Positions 1 to 6,514 of a DNA stretch of 8,542 bases are shown here, one piece after another. The notes under the pieces are model-generated. The model was not told the origin of the DNA and made no database searches. It was given only the letters and a program-made list of their open reading frames with translations. Source of the DNA: Scatosoma sp045128175 (GTDB lineage Bacteria; Bacillota; Clostridia; Christensenellales; Borkfalkiaceae). The first letter of the stretch is position 1, and every line of letters starts with the position of its first letter. The position numbers and the translations under genes were made by a program. The stretch covers positions 1 to 8,542 of the forward strand of contig JBGVRF010000116.1 in the NCBI GenBank assembly GCA_045128175.1, given 5' to 3'.

Positions 1-552
1 GATGGGGCCTGTCGTGACCCCGCCGGAGTCGAACGCAAGGGGTAAAAAGCTTTCGTTGCCGCCGATGATGACGATCGATACCAACGCGAACAGTAGCATA
101 TAGAAGAAGGTAAGCATATGCGAAAGACTGACGCGGAATACGATTTTCAGCACGCCCAAAACGAGAAACAATCCTACGCCGACCGCGATCGCAAGCGTCA
201 GTGTCGTGCCGTTGATAACGTCCTTGACCTGCGAGGCGAGGACGGAAAGATCGGGTTCGGCAATGGTTATAAATACACCCATAACAAAACAGATGACGAG
301 CAGAGTTTTGAATTTACCCATTTTGGACAAGCCCGAGCCAATCTGTTCGCCCATCGGGGTCATGGCGATGTCCGCGCCGAGGTTGAACAGCGCGATGCCG
401 AGGATCAACGCCAGTGCCGAAAAGGCGAATACCAACGATTCCGTCGCTGAAAAGTCGACAAGGGGCGTGAAGTTAAGCGCAAGAACGATCAACGCCACAG
501 GCAACACCGAGACGGTCGATTCTTTAAGCTTTGTAAGCAGTGATTTTAACAT
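1..552 (-). CDS. DUF1538 family membrane protein, partial (N-terminal 184 residues)
   Basis: Reading the minus strand from ATG at 552-550 gives 184 codons without a stop, so the gene continues past the left edge. The protein is very hydrophobic, with about five membrane segments near residues 15-32, 38-60, 83-98, 118-138 and 145-165. Recognisable DUF1538 features are the amphipathic start LKESTVSVLPVALIVL, the MTPMGEQIG motif at 64-72, the AEPDLSVLA motif at 99-107 and the GGVTTGPI motif at 177-184 just before the cut. DUF1538 proteins are predicted inner-membrane permease-like proteins of unknown function, often about 500 residues with two copies of the domain, so roughly one third is probably present. 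GGAG lies 6 nt upstream of the start and a perfect sigma-A promoter lies 44 bp upstream. The gene is divergent from rlmI. Family call is by memory of the motifs; function is unknown. Confidence 0.82.
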   Translation of the reverse strand, partial: MLKSLLTKLKESTVSVLPVALIVLALNFTPLVDFSATESLVFAFSALALILGIALFNLGADIAMTPMGEQIGSGLSKMGKFKTLLVICFVMGVFITIAEPDLSVLASQVKDVINGTTLTLAIAVGVGLFLVLGVLKIVFRVSLSHMLTFFYMLLFALVSIVIIGGNESFLPLAFDSGGVTTGPI

Positions 553-595
553 GGCTGACTCCGATAATTCTATGTTTACGTTGTGTTACGATTAT

Positions 596-624
596 ATTAT
601 ACCAAATATACTCTTTTTTGTCAA
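596..624 (-). promoter_or_regulatory. Sigma-A promoter for the DUF1538 gene
   Basis: On the minus strand, TTGACA (624-619) is separated by exactly 17 bp from TATAAT (601-596), which is the full consensus at both boxes. Expected transcription start is near 589, leaving a leader of about 37 nt that carries GGAG before the ATG at 552. Confidence 0.9.
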
Positions 625-671
625 TCTTGGAATGGAAAGACTGTGTGAAATCTTTGTTGAGGGGGCAAAAA

Positions 672-711
672 GCGGATTTGTCACGGAAGGGCGGTCGCCT
701 TATCCGCGACC
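672..711. other. Inverted-repeat cluster between divergent promoters
   Basis: GCGGAT (672-677) pairs with ATCCGC (702-707), and AAGG (688-691) with CCTT (698-701), giving an interrupted stem. Alternatively GGTCGC (693-698) pairs with GCGACC (706-711). The site lies upstream of both promoters, so it is in neither main transcript. It could be a protein-binding site or chance; no function can be assigned. Confidence 0.25.
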
Positions 712-724
712 CCGATAAAACCTC

Positions 725-753
725 TTTACATTTTCAAAGATTTGTGGTATAAT
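725..753 (+). promoter_or_regulatory. Sigma-A promoter for rlmI
   Basis: TTTACA (725-730), a 17-bp spacer, then TATAAT (748-753). Expected transcription start is near 760. This places the promoter -10 box on top of an in-frame upstream ATG at 742 and so supports translation from 817 instead. Confidence 0.85.
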
Positions 754-816
754 TATCGGGAAAAAGCTCTATGCCCCGCAAGGGATCGTTATAGTACAGA
801 TAAAAAGGAGAGAAAA

Positions 817-1983
817 ATGCCGTACGTGGTGTATTTGAAAAAGAATGAAGAAAAGCGCCTGCTTGCCGGGCATAGCTGGGTGTTTGCCAACGAAGTGGCA
901 AGGATAGAAGGTAAGGACAAAAACGGTTCGCTTGCCACCGTTTGCGCGTATGACGGACGATTCATCGGTAAAGGGTATATCAACCACGCGTCAAAGATCC
1001 TGGTGCGGATCTTTATCCGCAGTAGTGATACCGACGAGGGAGAGTTCTACTACCGCCGTATCGCCGAGGCATGGGAACAGAGAAAACGTCTGGGGTATGA
1101 AAACTGTTGCCGCGTCGTGTTTGGCGAAGCGGATGATCTGCCCGCACTGATCGTGGATAAATACGCCGACGTGCTGGCGATTCAGTGCCTCTCCCTGGGA
1201 ATATATCAACGAAAAAAGACGATCGTCGAAGCCCTGGTGCGCCTGTTTAAGCCACGCGGGATTTTTGAACGCAGTGACGTCGCCGTACGCGCGAAAGAAG
1301 GCTTGCCCGAAGAAAAGGGGGTACTGTACGGCGAAGTACCCGATGAGGTCATCATCGAAGAGAACGGACTCAAAATGTCCGTGGACGTCAAAAACGGACA
1401 AAAGACAGGATATTTCCTCGACCAGAAGGAAAATCGGTTTGCGTTGCGCAGATACGCGACGGGCGGAAGCGTGCTCGATTGTTTCTGTAACAGCGGCGGC
1501 TTTTCGTTAAACGCGGCGTTGACGGCGGAAAAGGTGACAGCGGTCGACGTGTCGCAATTCGCTCTTGATAACGTCATGAAAAACGCGGCGTTGAACGGTT
1601 TGAAAAATATCTCCGTCGAGAAAGCGGACGTGTTCGAGTTGTTGCGACAAAAGCGCGCGGCGGGTGAGAAATACGACCTGATCGTACTCGATCCGCCTGC
1701 CTTTTGTAAGAGCGCGGCGGAGGCAAAGGACGCGTATCGCGGTTATAAAGACATCAACGTGTTGGGTATGAAGCTGGTCAAGCGGGGTGGATATCTTGCA
1801 ACTTGTTCGTGCTCGCATTATATGACTTTACCTCTGTTCGAGCGGATGCTGGCGGAGGCGGCGAAAGAGAGCGGAAGACGAGTGCGTACCCTCGAGATAA
1901 AATCGCAGGCGCCCGATCATCCCGCGCTGTTGAATGAGGAAGAAACGCAGTATCTGAAATTTTTCGTGTTGCAGGTGTTGTAA
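817..1983 (+). CDS. rlmI: RlmI-like 23S rRNA (cytosine-C5) methyltransferase
   Basis: The 388-residue product matches the RlmI/YwbD family (E. coli RlmI is 396 aa and makes m5C1962 in 23S rRNA using S-adenosylmethionine). An N-terminal PUA-like RNA-binding domain spans about residues 1-72, with LLAGHSWVFANEV at 15-27. The Rossmann methyltransferase part shows GYFLDQ (198-203), SAM-binding motif I VLDCFCNSGGF (219-229), the acidic motif VTAVDVS, motif IV DPPAF (292-296) and motif VI TCSCSHY (329-335), whose cysteines include the expected catalytic nucleophile. The end DHPALLNEEETQYLKFFVL is typical of the family. An in-frame ATG at 742 overlaps the promoter -10 box, while ATG 817 has AGGAG 6 nt upstream and begins exactly at the PUA domain, so 817 is chosen. 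It is divergent from DUF1538 and upstream of lon in the same direction. The exact target nucleotide is inferred from the family. Confidence 0.9.
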   Translation: MPYVVYLKKNEEKRLLAGHSWVFANEVARIEGKDKNGSLATVCAYDGRFIGKGYINHASKILVRIFIRSSDTDEGEFYYRRIAEAWEQRKRLGYENCCRVVFGEADDLPALIVDKYADVLAIQCLSLGIYQRKKTIVEALVRLFKPRGIFERSDVAVRAKEGLPEEKGVLYGEVPDEVIIEENGLKMSVDVKNGQKTGYFLDQKENRFALRRYATGGSVLDCFCNSGGFSLNAALTAEKVTAVDVSQFALDNVMKNAALNGLKNISVEKADVFELLRQKRAAGEKYDLIVLDPPAFCKSAAEAKDAYRGYKDINVLGMKLVKRGGYLATCSCSHYMTLPLFERMLAEAAKESGRRVRTLEIKSQAPDHPALLNEEETQYLKFFVLQVL

Positions 1984-1984
1984 A

Positions 1985-2012
1985 TTGTATGTGAACGAAT
2001 ACCTGGTATGCT
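1985..2012 (+). promoter_or_regulatory. Weak candidate promoter upstream of lon
   Basis: TTGTAT (1985-1990), a 16-bp spacer and TATGCT (2007-2012) with an extended TG one base before the -10. It is much poorer than the other promoters in the window. No CIRCE-type heat-shock inverted repeat is visible in 1984-2089. Lon could instead be read through from rlmI, 106 bp away. Confidence 0.3.
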
Positions 2013-2059
2013 TCTTATGTTGATATTAATATTGGAGATGACGGAAAATTTCGTTTAGA

Positions 2060-2076
2060 AACCGTAAAAAGCGGTT
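2060..2076 (+). promoter_or_regulatory. Small hairpin in the lon leader
   Basis: AACCG (2060-2064), a 7-nt loop and CGGTT (2072-2076) form a perfect 5-bp stem ending 13 nt before the lon ATG. It lies where a ribosome-binding site would be expected, but no GGAGG-like sequence is present. It could modulate translation or be chance. Confidence 0.25.
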
Positions 2077-2089
2077 AAAAATATATATT

Positions 2090-4513
2090 ATGGAAAACAA
2101 AATTGAAACAGAAAACTTAAAAGCAAACGTATTACCCATCGTGCCACTGCGAGGCAAGGTGGCGTTTCCGCATACTTCGATCACTTTTGAAGTCGGCCGT
2201 GAGATGACGCTAAAAGCCATTGAACGCGCCGCTGTCGGCGGACAGGTGCTCATTTGTACGCAGCGTGAAACGGAAAAGGATAAGATCACTGCCGACGATC
2301 TCTACACGGTCGGTTGCGTTGCGCGCATCAAACAGGTGTTGCAGTTGACGGGCGGCGTGGTTCGTGTATTGTGCGAGGGGCTGTATCGCGCGAAAGCCCG
2401 TTCCGTCGGATTTGAAAGCGGCTATTTTTATGCTGTTGCGGACGAGCTCCGTATTATCCATGGCGACGAGGTGCTTGAAGAAGCATATTTCCGTACGGCG
2501 AAGGAACTCGTCAAAGACGTGCTTGCTGCAGACGGTAAAGTCCCTAAGGAAACTTTTTCCAAGCTTGACCGCCTTACGGACGTGGACGAATATATCGATC
2601 TTGCCGTTTCGTCCATGCGGGTGCGGTTGGATATCAAGCAATCCATTCTCGAGGAGGGGCGTATCGTCGAGCGGTTGAAGCTGTTCGAGCGTTGTCTTAA
2701 CGACGAGCTGGAGATATCCAAGATCGAGAAAAAGATTGCTTCGTCGGTGCGCCAGAGCATCGATAAAAACCAAAAGGATTATTTCCTGCGCGAGCAGTTG
2801 AAGGCGATCCACACCGAGCTGGGTGACGATGATAAGGAAGAAAACGAATTCCGAAGCCAGGTCCTCGCGAAGGGCTTGCCTGAGGATCTGGAAAAGAAAT
2901 GTCTTAAAGAGATCGACCGTATGAGCAAGATGCAGACGACCTCGCCTGAATATACAGTGATCACGGGGTATTTGGAACAAGTGCTGGCGTTGCCTTGGAA
3001 AGAAGAAACGGAAGATACGGAAGCGCTTGCCGATTGCGTCGCGGTACTGGAAAAGGATCATTACGGTTTGGATAAGATCAAGGAACGTATCACGGAATAT
3101 CTTGCGGTACTCAAACTGACAGGGAACATGAAAGCGCCCATTTTGTGCTTTGTTGGACCTCCGGGGGTCGGTAAAACGAGTATTGCGCAGTCGATCGCGC
3201 GGGCGTTGGGCAGAAAATTCGTGCGGATGAGTCTGGGCGGCGTGAAGGACGAAGCGGAGATCCGCGGACATCGTCGTACGTATATCGGTGCGATGCCGGG
3301 GCGGATCATGTACGGAATGAAGCAGGCGGGTTCGATCAATCCCGTTTTTCTGTTGGACGAGATCGATAAGATCACGTCGGATATGCACGGCGACCCTGCG
3401 GGCGCACTTTTGGAGGTGCTCGATCCCGAGCAGAATTCCACCTTCCGTGATCGGTTTATCGAAGCGCCGTACGATCTGAGTAAGGTGCTGTTTATTACGA
3501 CGGCAAATTCACTGGAAACGATTCCTGCACCCCTGCGCGACAGAATGGAGATCATCGAGCTGTCGGGGTATACGCTGGAGGAAAAGACGGAGATCGCGCG
3601 TCGGTATCTTGCGCCCAAGCAGCTGGCGGCGAACGGTTTGACGGACAACAATGCGTCGTTCACGGAAGAAGGCGTGCGTATGGCGATCGAGGGATATACC
3701 CGCGAGGCGGGCGTGCGTACGCTGGAACGGACAGTGGGGGCGATTTGTCGGAAGATCGCCGTTAAATATGCGTCGGACAAGACGTTGCCTTGCGTGACGG
3801 TGGACAAAGAAAAGGTGATCGAACTGCTCGGAGCGCCGAAATTTACGATCGACGTCGGTCTTTTGCAGCCGGAGGTCGGCGCGGTGACGGGGTTGGCGTG
3901 GACGGTGGTTGGCGGTACGACGCTGACGGTCGAGGCGATCGCGATGCCGGGAAAGGGCGAAGTGAGGCTGACGGGCAAGCTCGGCGACGTAATGAAGGAA
4001 TCGGCGTTGGCGGCGTTGACGTATATCCGCGCAAGGGCGGATAAATACGGGATTGATGCGGAAAGATTTGCAAAAACGGATCTGCATATCCATGTGCCCG
4101 AAGGGGCGACGCCCAAAGACGGACCGAGCGCCGGGATCACCATTGCGACGGCGATACTGTCGGCGCTTACAGGCAGGCAGGTACGAAGCGACGTAGCGAT
4201 GACAGGGGAGATCACTCTGCGCGGTAAGGTATTGCCGATCGGCGGTTTAAAAGAAAAAGCTTTGGCAGCGCGTCGGATAGGAATCAGGACTGTGCTTATG
4301 CCGAAAGGAAACGAACGGGAGATCGCGGAGCTGCCCGAGGTACTGAAACGGGACGTTACGTTTATCCCCGTCGGTGAGGTTGACGAAGTGTTTGCGGTCG
4401 CGTTCTGCGACGGGGCGGCGGAAAAACCGAAGCCTAAGACCCCGAGAAAACCCAAGATTAAGCCCGTACCCGTGCTTCCCGAAAAGGACGTTGGCGACAG
4501 CGTGCGCTGCTGA
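2090..4513 (+). CDS. lon: ATP-dependent Lon protease (LonA)
   Basis: The 807-residue product is a soluble AAA+ serine protease that degrades misfolded and selected regulatory proteins in the cytoplasm. The order is LON substrate-binding domain (about 14-210, starting LPIVPLRGKVAFPH), a helical linker, AAA+ ATPase with Walker A GPPGVGKT (356-363) and Walker B VFLLDEID (419-426), then the protease domain with KDGPSAGIT containing catalytic Ser680 and GGLKEKALAA containing catalytic Lys723. All key residues are intact. Residues 775-807 form a Lys/Pro-rich tail absent from standard LonA of about 775-785 residues. Where many Lons have DHYL after the Walker B region, this one has DRFI. The start ATG 2090 is set by the LON domain, yet no good Shine-Dalgarno precedes it; the upstream 15 nt are A/T only. 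A small hairpin lies in the leader. EngB follows, the order seen in Bacillus. Confidence 0.97.
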   Translation: MENKIETENLKANVLPIVPLRGKVAFPHTSITFEVGREMTLKAIERAAVGGQVLICTQRETEKDKITADDLYTVGCVARIKQVLQLTGGVVRVLCEGLYRAKARSVGFESGYFYAVADELRIIHGDEVLEEAYFRTAKELVKDVLAADGKVPKETFSKLDRLTDVDEYIDLAVSSMRVRLDIKQSILEEGRIVERLKLFERCLNDELEISKIEKKIASSVRQSIDKNQKDYFLREQLKAIHTELGDDDKEENEFRSQVLAKGLPEDLEKKCLKEIDRMSKMQTTSPEYTVITGYLEQVLALPWKEETEDTEALADCVAVLEKDHYGLDKIKERITEYLAVLKLTGNMKAPILCFVGPPGVGKTSIAQSIARALGRKFVRMSLGGVKDEAEIRGHRRTYIGAMPGRIMYGMKQAGSINPVFLLDEIDKITSDMHGDPAGALLEVLDPEQNSTFRDRFIEAPYDLSKVLFITTANSLETIPAPLRDRMEIIELSGYTLEEKTEIARRYLAPKQLAANGLTDNNASFTEEGVRMAIEGYTREAGVRTLERTVGAICRKIAVKYASDKTLPCVTVDKEKVIELLGAPKFTIDVGLLQPEVGAVTGLAWTVVGGTTLTVEAIAMPGKGEVRLTGKLGDVMKESALAALTYIRARADKYGIDAERFAKTDLHIHVPEGATPKDGPSAGITIATAILSALTGRQVRSDVAMTGEITLRGKVLPIGGLKEKALAARRIGIRTVLMPKGNEREIAELPEVLKRDVTFIPVGEVDEVFAVAFCDGAAEKPKPKTPRKPKIKPVPVLPEKDVGDSVRC

Positions 4514-4522
4514 ACCATGTTG

Positions 4523-4654
4523 GGAAGTCAAGAAACTTAGTTTTGGCGTTGATAACTTACGCCATGATAAAACGCAAGGCAAAGCCTTGTTTTATGGAGA
4601 GGTGCTTTCTTGGGCTCTGCCCACCTCCGCAAGGAACTGAGTTCCTTGACTTCC
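4523..4654. repeat. 132-bp palindromic element with 20-bp imperfect terminal inverted repeats, directly after lon
   Basis: The left end (4523-4542) and the right end (4635-4654, read on the other strand) match at 18 of 20 positions, both beginning GGAAGTCAAG. Inside lie TGGCGT/ACGCCA (4544-4549/4559-4564), the long hairpin at 4567-4595, a GGGC-TCT-GCCC hairpin (4612-4622) and a perfect 19-nt palindrome CAAGGAACT-G-AGTTCCTTG (4630-4648). It begins 9 bp after the lon stop. Positions 4612-4654 recur in inverted orientation at 6451-6493 with 40 of 43 identical. No ORF of credible coding character lies within. It resembles a MITE-like or REP-like intergenic repeat; no direct target-site duplication was recognised. 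Confidence 0.7.
4567..4595 (+). terminator. Hairpin with T-run, possible lon terminator inside the repeat element
   Basis: CAAGGC (4575-4580), AAA loop, GCCTTG (4584-4589) followed at once by TTTTAT. The outer arms ATAAAA (4567-4572) and TTTTAT (4590-4595) extend the stem across a 2-nt bulge. The shape fits a weak Rho-independent terminator, but only a four-T run follows and no separate engB promoter is evident, so partial read-through is likely. Confidence 0.4.
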
Positions 4655-4660
4655 TAATTT

Positions 4661-4740
4661 GGGTCAAGGGCTTCCGCCCCTGCACCCTGATAAGGGATTA
4701 TGTCCCTTCCCCTTAACCGGATCCAACGGTACGTTGACCC
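4661..4740. repeat. 80-bp element bounded by perfect 7-bp inverted repeats, upstream of engB
   Basis: GGGTCAA (4661-4667) and TTGACCC (4734-4740) are perfect inverted repeats at the two ends. Internal short stems are GGGC-TTCC-GCCC (4668-4679), AAGGGA-TTATG-TCCCTT (4692-4708) and AACG-GTA-CGTT (4725-4735). Nothing in it looks coding. With the preceding element it fills the lon-engB gap. It may be a second, independent intergenic repeat family. Confidence 0.5.
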
Positions 4741-4758
4741 GGCGAAAAGCTGGCGCAT

Positions 4759-4764
4759 AGGTGA
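4759..4764 (+). promoter_or_regulatory. engB: Ribosome-binding site deciding the engB start
   Basis: AGGTGA lies 5 nt before ATG 4770. An in-frame GTG at 4761 is part of this site itself, so 4770 is the better start. The later ATG at 4779 is a less likely alternative at 14-nt spacing. Confidence 0.6.
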
Positions 4765-4769
4765 TAACC

Positions 4770-5447
4770 ATGTATGAGATGAAGTATAAAAAAACGGAAA
4801 ACAAACAACCCGCGGTGGTAATTAAAAAAGCGACGTTTATCACGTCCGCAGCAAGGACAGACCAGTTTATTACACCCGATAAGCCCATGATCGCCGTTTG
4901 CGGAAAATCTAACGTCGGAAAAAGTTCGTTTATCAATATGCTCGCGAATAGAAAAAAACTCGCAAAAACGAGTAGCGAGCCTGGTCGGACAAGACTTGTC
5001 AATTATTTTGATTTCGGCGAATTTATTCTTGCCGATCTGCCGGGATACGGCTTTGCGCGCGTGTCTAAGGGAGAAAAGGAGAAGTGGGCAAAGACCCTCG
5101 ATTCCTTCTTTAAGGATCAGGACAAGATAGCGCACGTCTTTATGTTGGCGGACTCTCGCCATGATCCTACGGCGGACGACTTGCAGATGATCGAGTTCCT
5201 TCATTATCATATCCTGCCCTTTACCGTCGTGCTGACAAAGGCGGATAAGTTGTCCAAGATGAAGTTGAAGGAGCATATCAAAGCGATCGCTGCCGATTTG
5301 TATTTAGGCGAGAAAAATCTGCTTGCTACCAGCGCGGAAACGGGCTATGGCAAGGACGTCGTGTTGCAAAAGATCCGCGACGTCATCGATATGGCGAACG
5401 TTGCATCTTCTTCCGAAATGGAAGGGGAAAATGAGGATGAAGAGTAA
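4770..5447 (+). CDS. engB: Ribosome biogenesis GTP-binding protein EngB (YsxC/YihA)
   Basis: The 225-residue product is a small TRAFAC-class GTPase required for late assembly of the 50S ribosomal subunit in bacteria. Its G motifs are complete: G1 GKSNVGKSS (45-53), G2 threonine in PGRTRLVNYF (T74), G3 DLPGYGFA (89-96), G4 TKAD (156-159) and G5 SAETGYG (188-194). The length fits the family (about 195-220) plus a short acidic C-terminal tail, EMEGENEDEE. It lies downstream of lon in the same direction, as lonA-ysxC do in Bacillus, but the gap of 256 bp is unusually long because of repeat elements. No good promoter was found in that gap, so read-through from lon is the likeliest expression route. 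Confidence 0.95.
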   Translation: MYEMKYKKTENKQPAVVIKKATFITSAARTDQFITPDKPMIAVCGKSNVGKSSFINMLANRKKLAKTSSEPGRTRLVNYFDFGEFILADLPGYGFARVSKGEKEKWAKTLDSFFKDQDKIAHVFMLADSRHDPTADDLQMIEFLHYHILPFTVVLTKADKLSKMKLKEHIKAIAADLYLGEKNLLATSAETGYGKDVVLQKIRDVIDMANVASSSEMEGENEDEE

Positions 5448-5567
5448 ATGGGGATACCAGGGTTGCGTTGAAGTATCTTTCCAAAAGAAGATATGGAAGG
5501 TTGAAAGTGGAGGCTCTCGCGCGGGCGCGCGTCCATAATTGTAAATAAATCCCCGAAAGGATCGGTT
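5448..5567 (+). other. Intergenic region between engB and the parB-like gene
   Basis: This 120-bp gap holds TATCTT/AAGATA (5474-5479/5488-5493), a 6-bp stem with 8-nt loop, and a CG-rich stretch at 5518-5531 in which CGCGC and GCGCG are inverted around GG. Neither is followed by a clear T-run, so no terminator is called. No near-consensus promoter was found. AAGGA at 5556-5560 is the ribosome-binding site of the downstream gene. Confidence 0.4.
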
Positions 5568-6410
5568 ATGAAAAAGGTCAAAAAGAGAAAAGCGTTTGAC
5601 GTGGATTATGAAAAACGGACGGTGCCGACGTCTCTTATCAATGCGGAAACGCGCGCTGAGGATTGGGATAAAAAGGAGCTCAAGACCCGTGCTGCGTATT
5701 TTATGTTGAACGGAACTCCCGAATTTTCCGTTAACGAAGCGAAAAACGGTCGGTTCAAATTGCTCGCGGCGGAGCGTGATTTTCAGGCTGCAAAAGCGTC
5801 GGGAATCACCGAAGTGACGGTGCGGATCTATCGTTTCACGGAGAAGAATGCGGAGACGTTTTCGCTGATCGAGCGTTTAAAGGATTCTTCGCTTGGCGCG
5901 ATGGAAGAAGCGTATCTGATGAAACAGTTGGTCAAGGACCATGGCTTGAAGCAGGATGACGTGGCGGCGTTGATCGGGAAATCCCGCCCTGCTGTCGCGA
6001 ACACGTTGCGGCTTTTGACGCTTGCGCCCGAAGTGGTGGGGTTGGTCGAAAGCGGACGGCTGTCGGCGGGTCATGCACGGACGCTGGTAAAAGTCCCGCA
6101 GGAGAAGCAGTACGCGTTTGCGGAAGAGGCGCTCAAACGTGGGTATTCCGTACGTGAAATGGAGCGTGCGGTGAAAGCGTTTCTGACTCCGCCCGAGGTT
6201 TTGCAGCAGGAAAAGCAAGCGAAGGCTGCGGCGAAGAGTGAAGAATTGAAGGCTTTGGTCGAGCGGATGCGTCGGGTATACCGCACGAAAGTGTCTTTGA
6301 TCGGAAACGATAAAAAGGGGCGGATCTATATCGATTACTATTCGGCGGAGGATTTGTATCGGTTCGAGGAATTTCTCGACATTATCGAAAGCGTCCTCGG
6401 CGAACAATAA
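5568..6410 (+). CDS. Divergent ParB/Spo0J-family protein
   Basis: The 280-residue product has the ParB layout. An N-terminal domain (about 1-115) is followed by a helix-turn-helix region with GLKQDDVAALIGKSRPAVAN (126-145), GHARTL at 168-173, a charged linker and a C-terminal dimerisation-like domain (about 225-280, with GRIYIDYYSAEDLYRFEEFL). ParB proteins bind parS sites and clamp DNA using CTP. Here the phosphate-binding GERR box is replaced by AERD (68-71), the NPxQPR-type box I is not recognisable, and the usual ENIQR motif reads ERLKD (102-106). DNA binding is therefore plausible, but canonical CTP-dependent sliding is doubtful. No parA, noc or gidB is adjacent, unlike chromosomal parB loci in Bacillota. 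The ATG has AAGGA 7 nt upstream. It may be an accessory paralogue of a ParB elsewhere; partitioning is not shown. Confidence 0.85.
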   Translation: MKKVKKRKAFDVDYEKRTVPTSLINAETRAEDWDKKELKTRAAYFMLNGTPEFSVNEAKNGRFKLLAAERDFQAAKASGITEVTVRIYRFTEKNAETFSLIERLKDSSLGAMEEAYLMKQLVKDHGLKQDDVAALIGKSRPAVANTLRLLTLAPEVVGLVESGRLSAGHARTLVKVPQEKQYAFAEEALKRGYSVREMERAVKAFLTPPEVLQQEKQAKAAAKSEELKALVERMRRVYRTKVSLIGNDKKGRIYIDYYSAEDLYRFEEFLDIIESVLGEQ

Positions 6411-6441
6411 CCAACGTATCGTTGGACCAGCGTTTCGCTGG
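6411..6441. repeat. Two tandem 15-nt hairpins directly after the parB-like stop codon
   Basis: CCAACG-TAT-CGTTGG (6411-6425) and CCAGCG-TTT-CGCTGG (6427-6441) are perfect 6-bp stems in tandem 16-bp units ending in A. The two differ by one compensatory pair (A-T to G-C) and one loop base. The first begins at the base after the TAA. No T-run follows, so they are not terminators by themselves. Confidence 0.7.
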
Positions 6442-6450
6442 ACCAAGACA

Positions 6451-6493
6451 GGAAGTCAAAGAACTCAGTTCCTTGCGGGTGTGGGCAGAGCCC
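6451..6493. repeat. Inverted copy of the repeat core found after lon
   Basis: These 43 bp match the reverse complement of 4612-4654 at 40 of 43 positions. The palindrome AGAACT-C-AGTTCCTT is slightly degraded compared with the other copy, and GGGC-AGA-GCCC is kept. Similarity fades soon after 6493. It sits between the tandem hairpins and the terminator. Confidence 0.75.
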
Positions 6494-6514
6494 GCGAAAA
6501 AGTCCCGACAAAGC

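Noticed and set aside
118..718. Plus-strand ORFs (110 and 170 codons) over the left edge
   Set aside because: They are antisense to the DUF1538 membrane protein frame, have charge-scrambled composition, and lack promoters and ribosome-binding sites.
742..816. N-terminal extension of rlmI starting at ATG 742
   Set aside because: The ATG overlaps the promoter -10 region and would lie upstream of the transcript start; the extension resembles no PUA-domain sequence.
2017..2058. 13-codon leader ORF before lon
   Set aside because: No ribosome-binding site at 2017, and GGAG touches the internal ATG 2038 with no spacing. A regulatory leader peptide is not supported.
2210..3388. 392-codon minus-strand ORF opposite lon
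   Set aside because: Arg/His/Gln-rich antisense shadow of lon with no family resemblance and no start signals.
3061..4518. 485-codon minus-strand ORF opposite lon
   Set aside because: It is a long Ser/Pro-rich shadow of the lon reading frame, caused by codon bias. It contains no recognisable domain and its sense partner is a complete Lon.
4374..4640. 88-codon ORF across the lon end and repeat element
   Set aside because: It runs out of frame through lon codons and then through a hairpin-rich repeat. Composition is not protein-like.
6411..6493. CRISPR array
   Set aside because: Only two 16-bp tandem units with no spacers of regular length, and no cas genes nearby.
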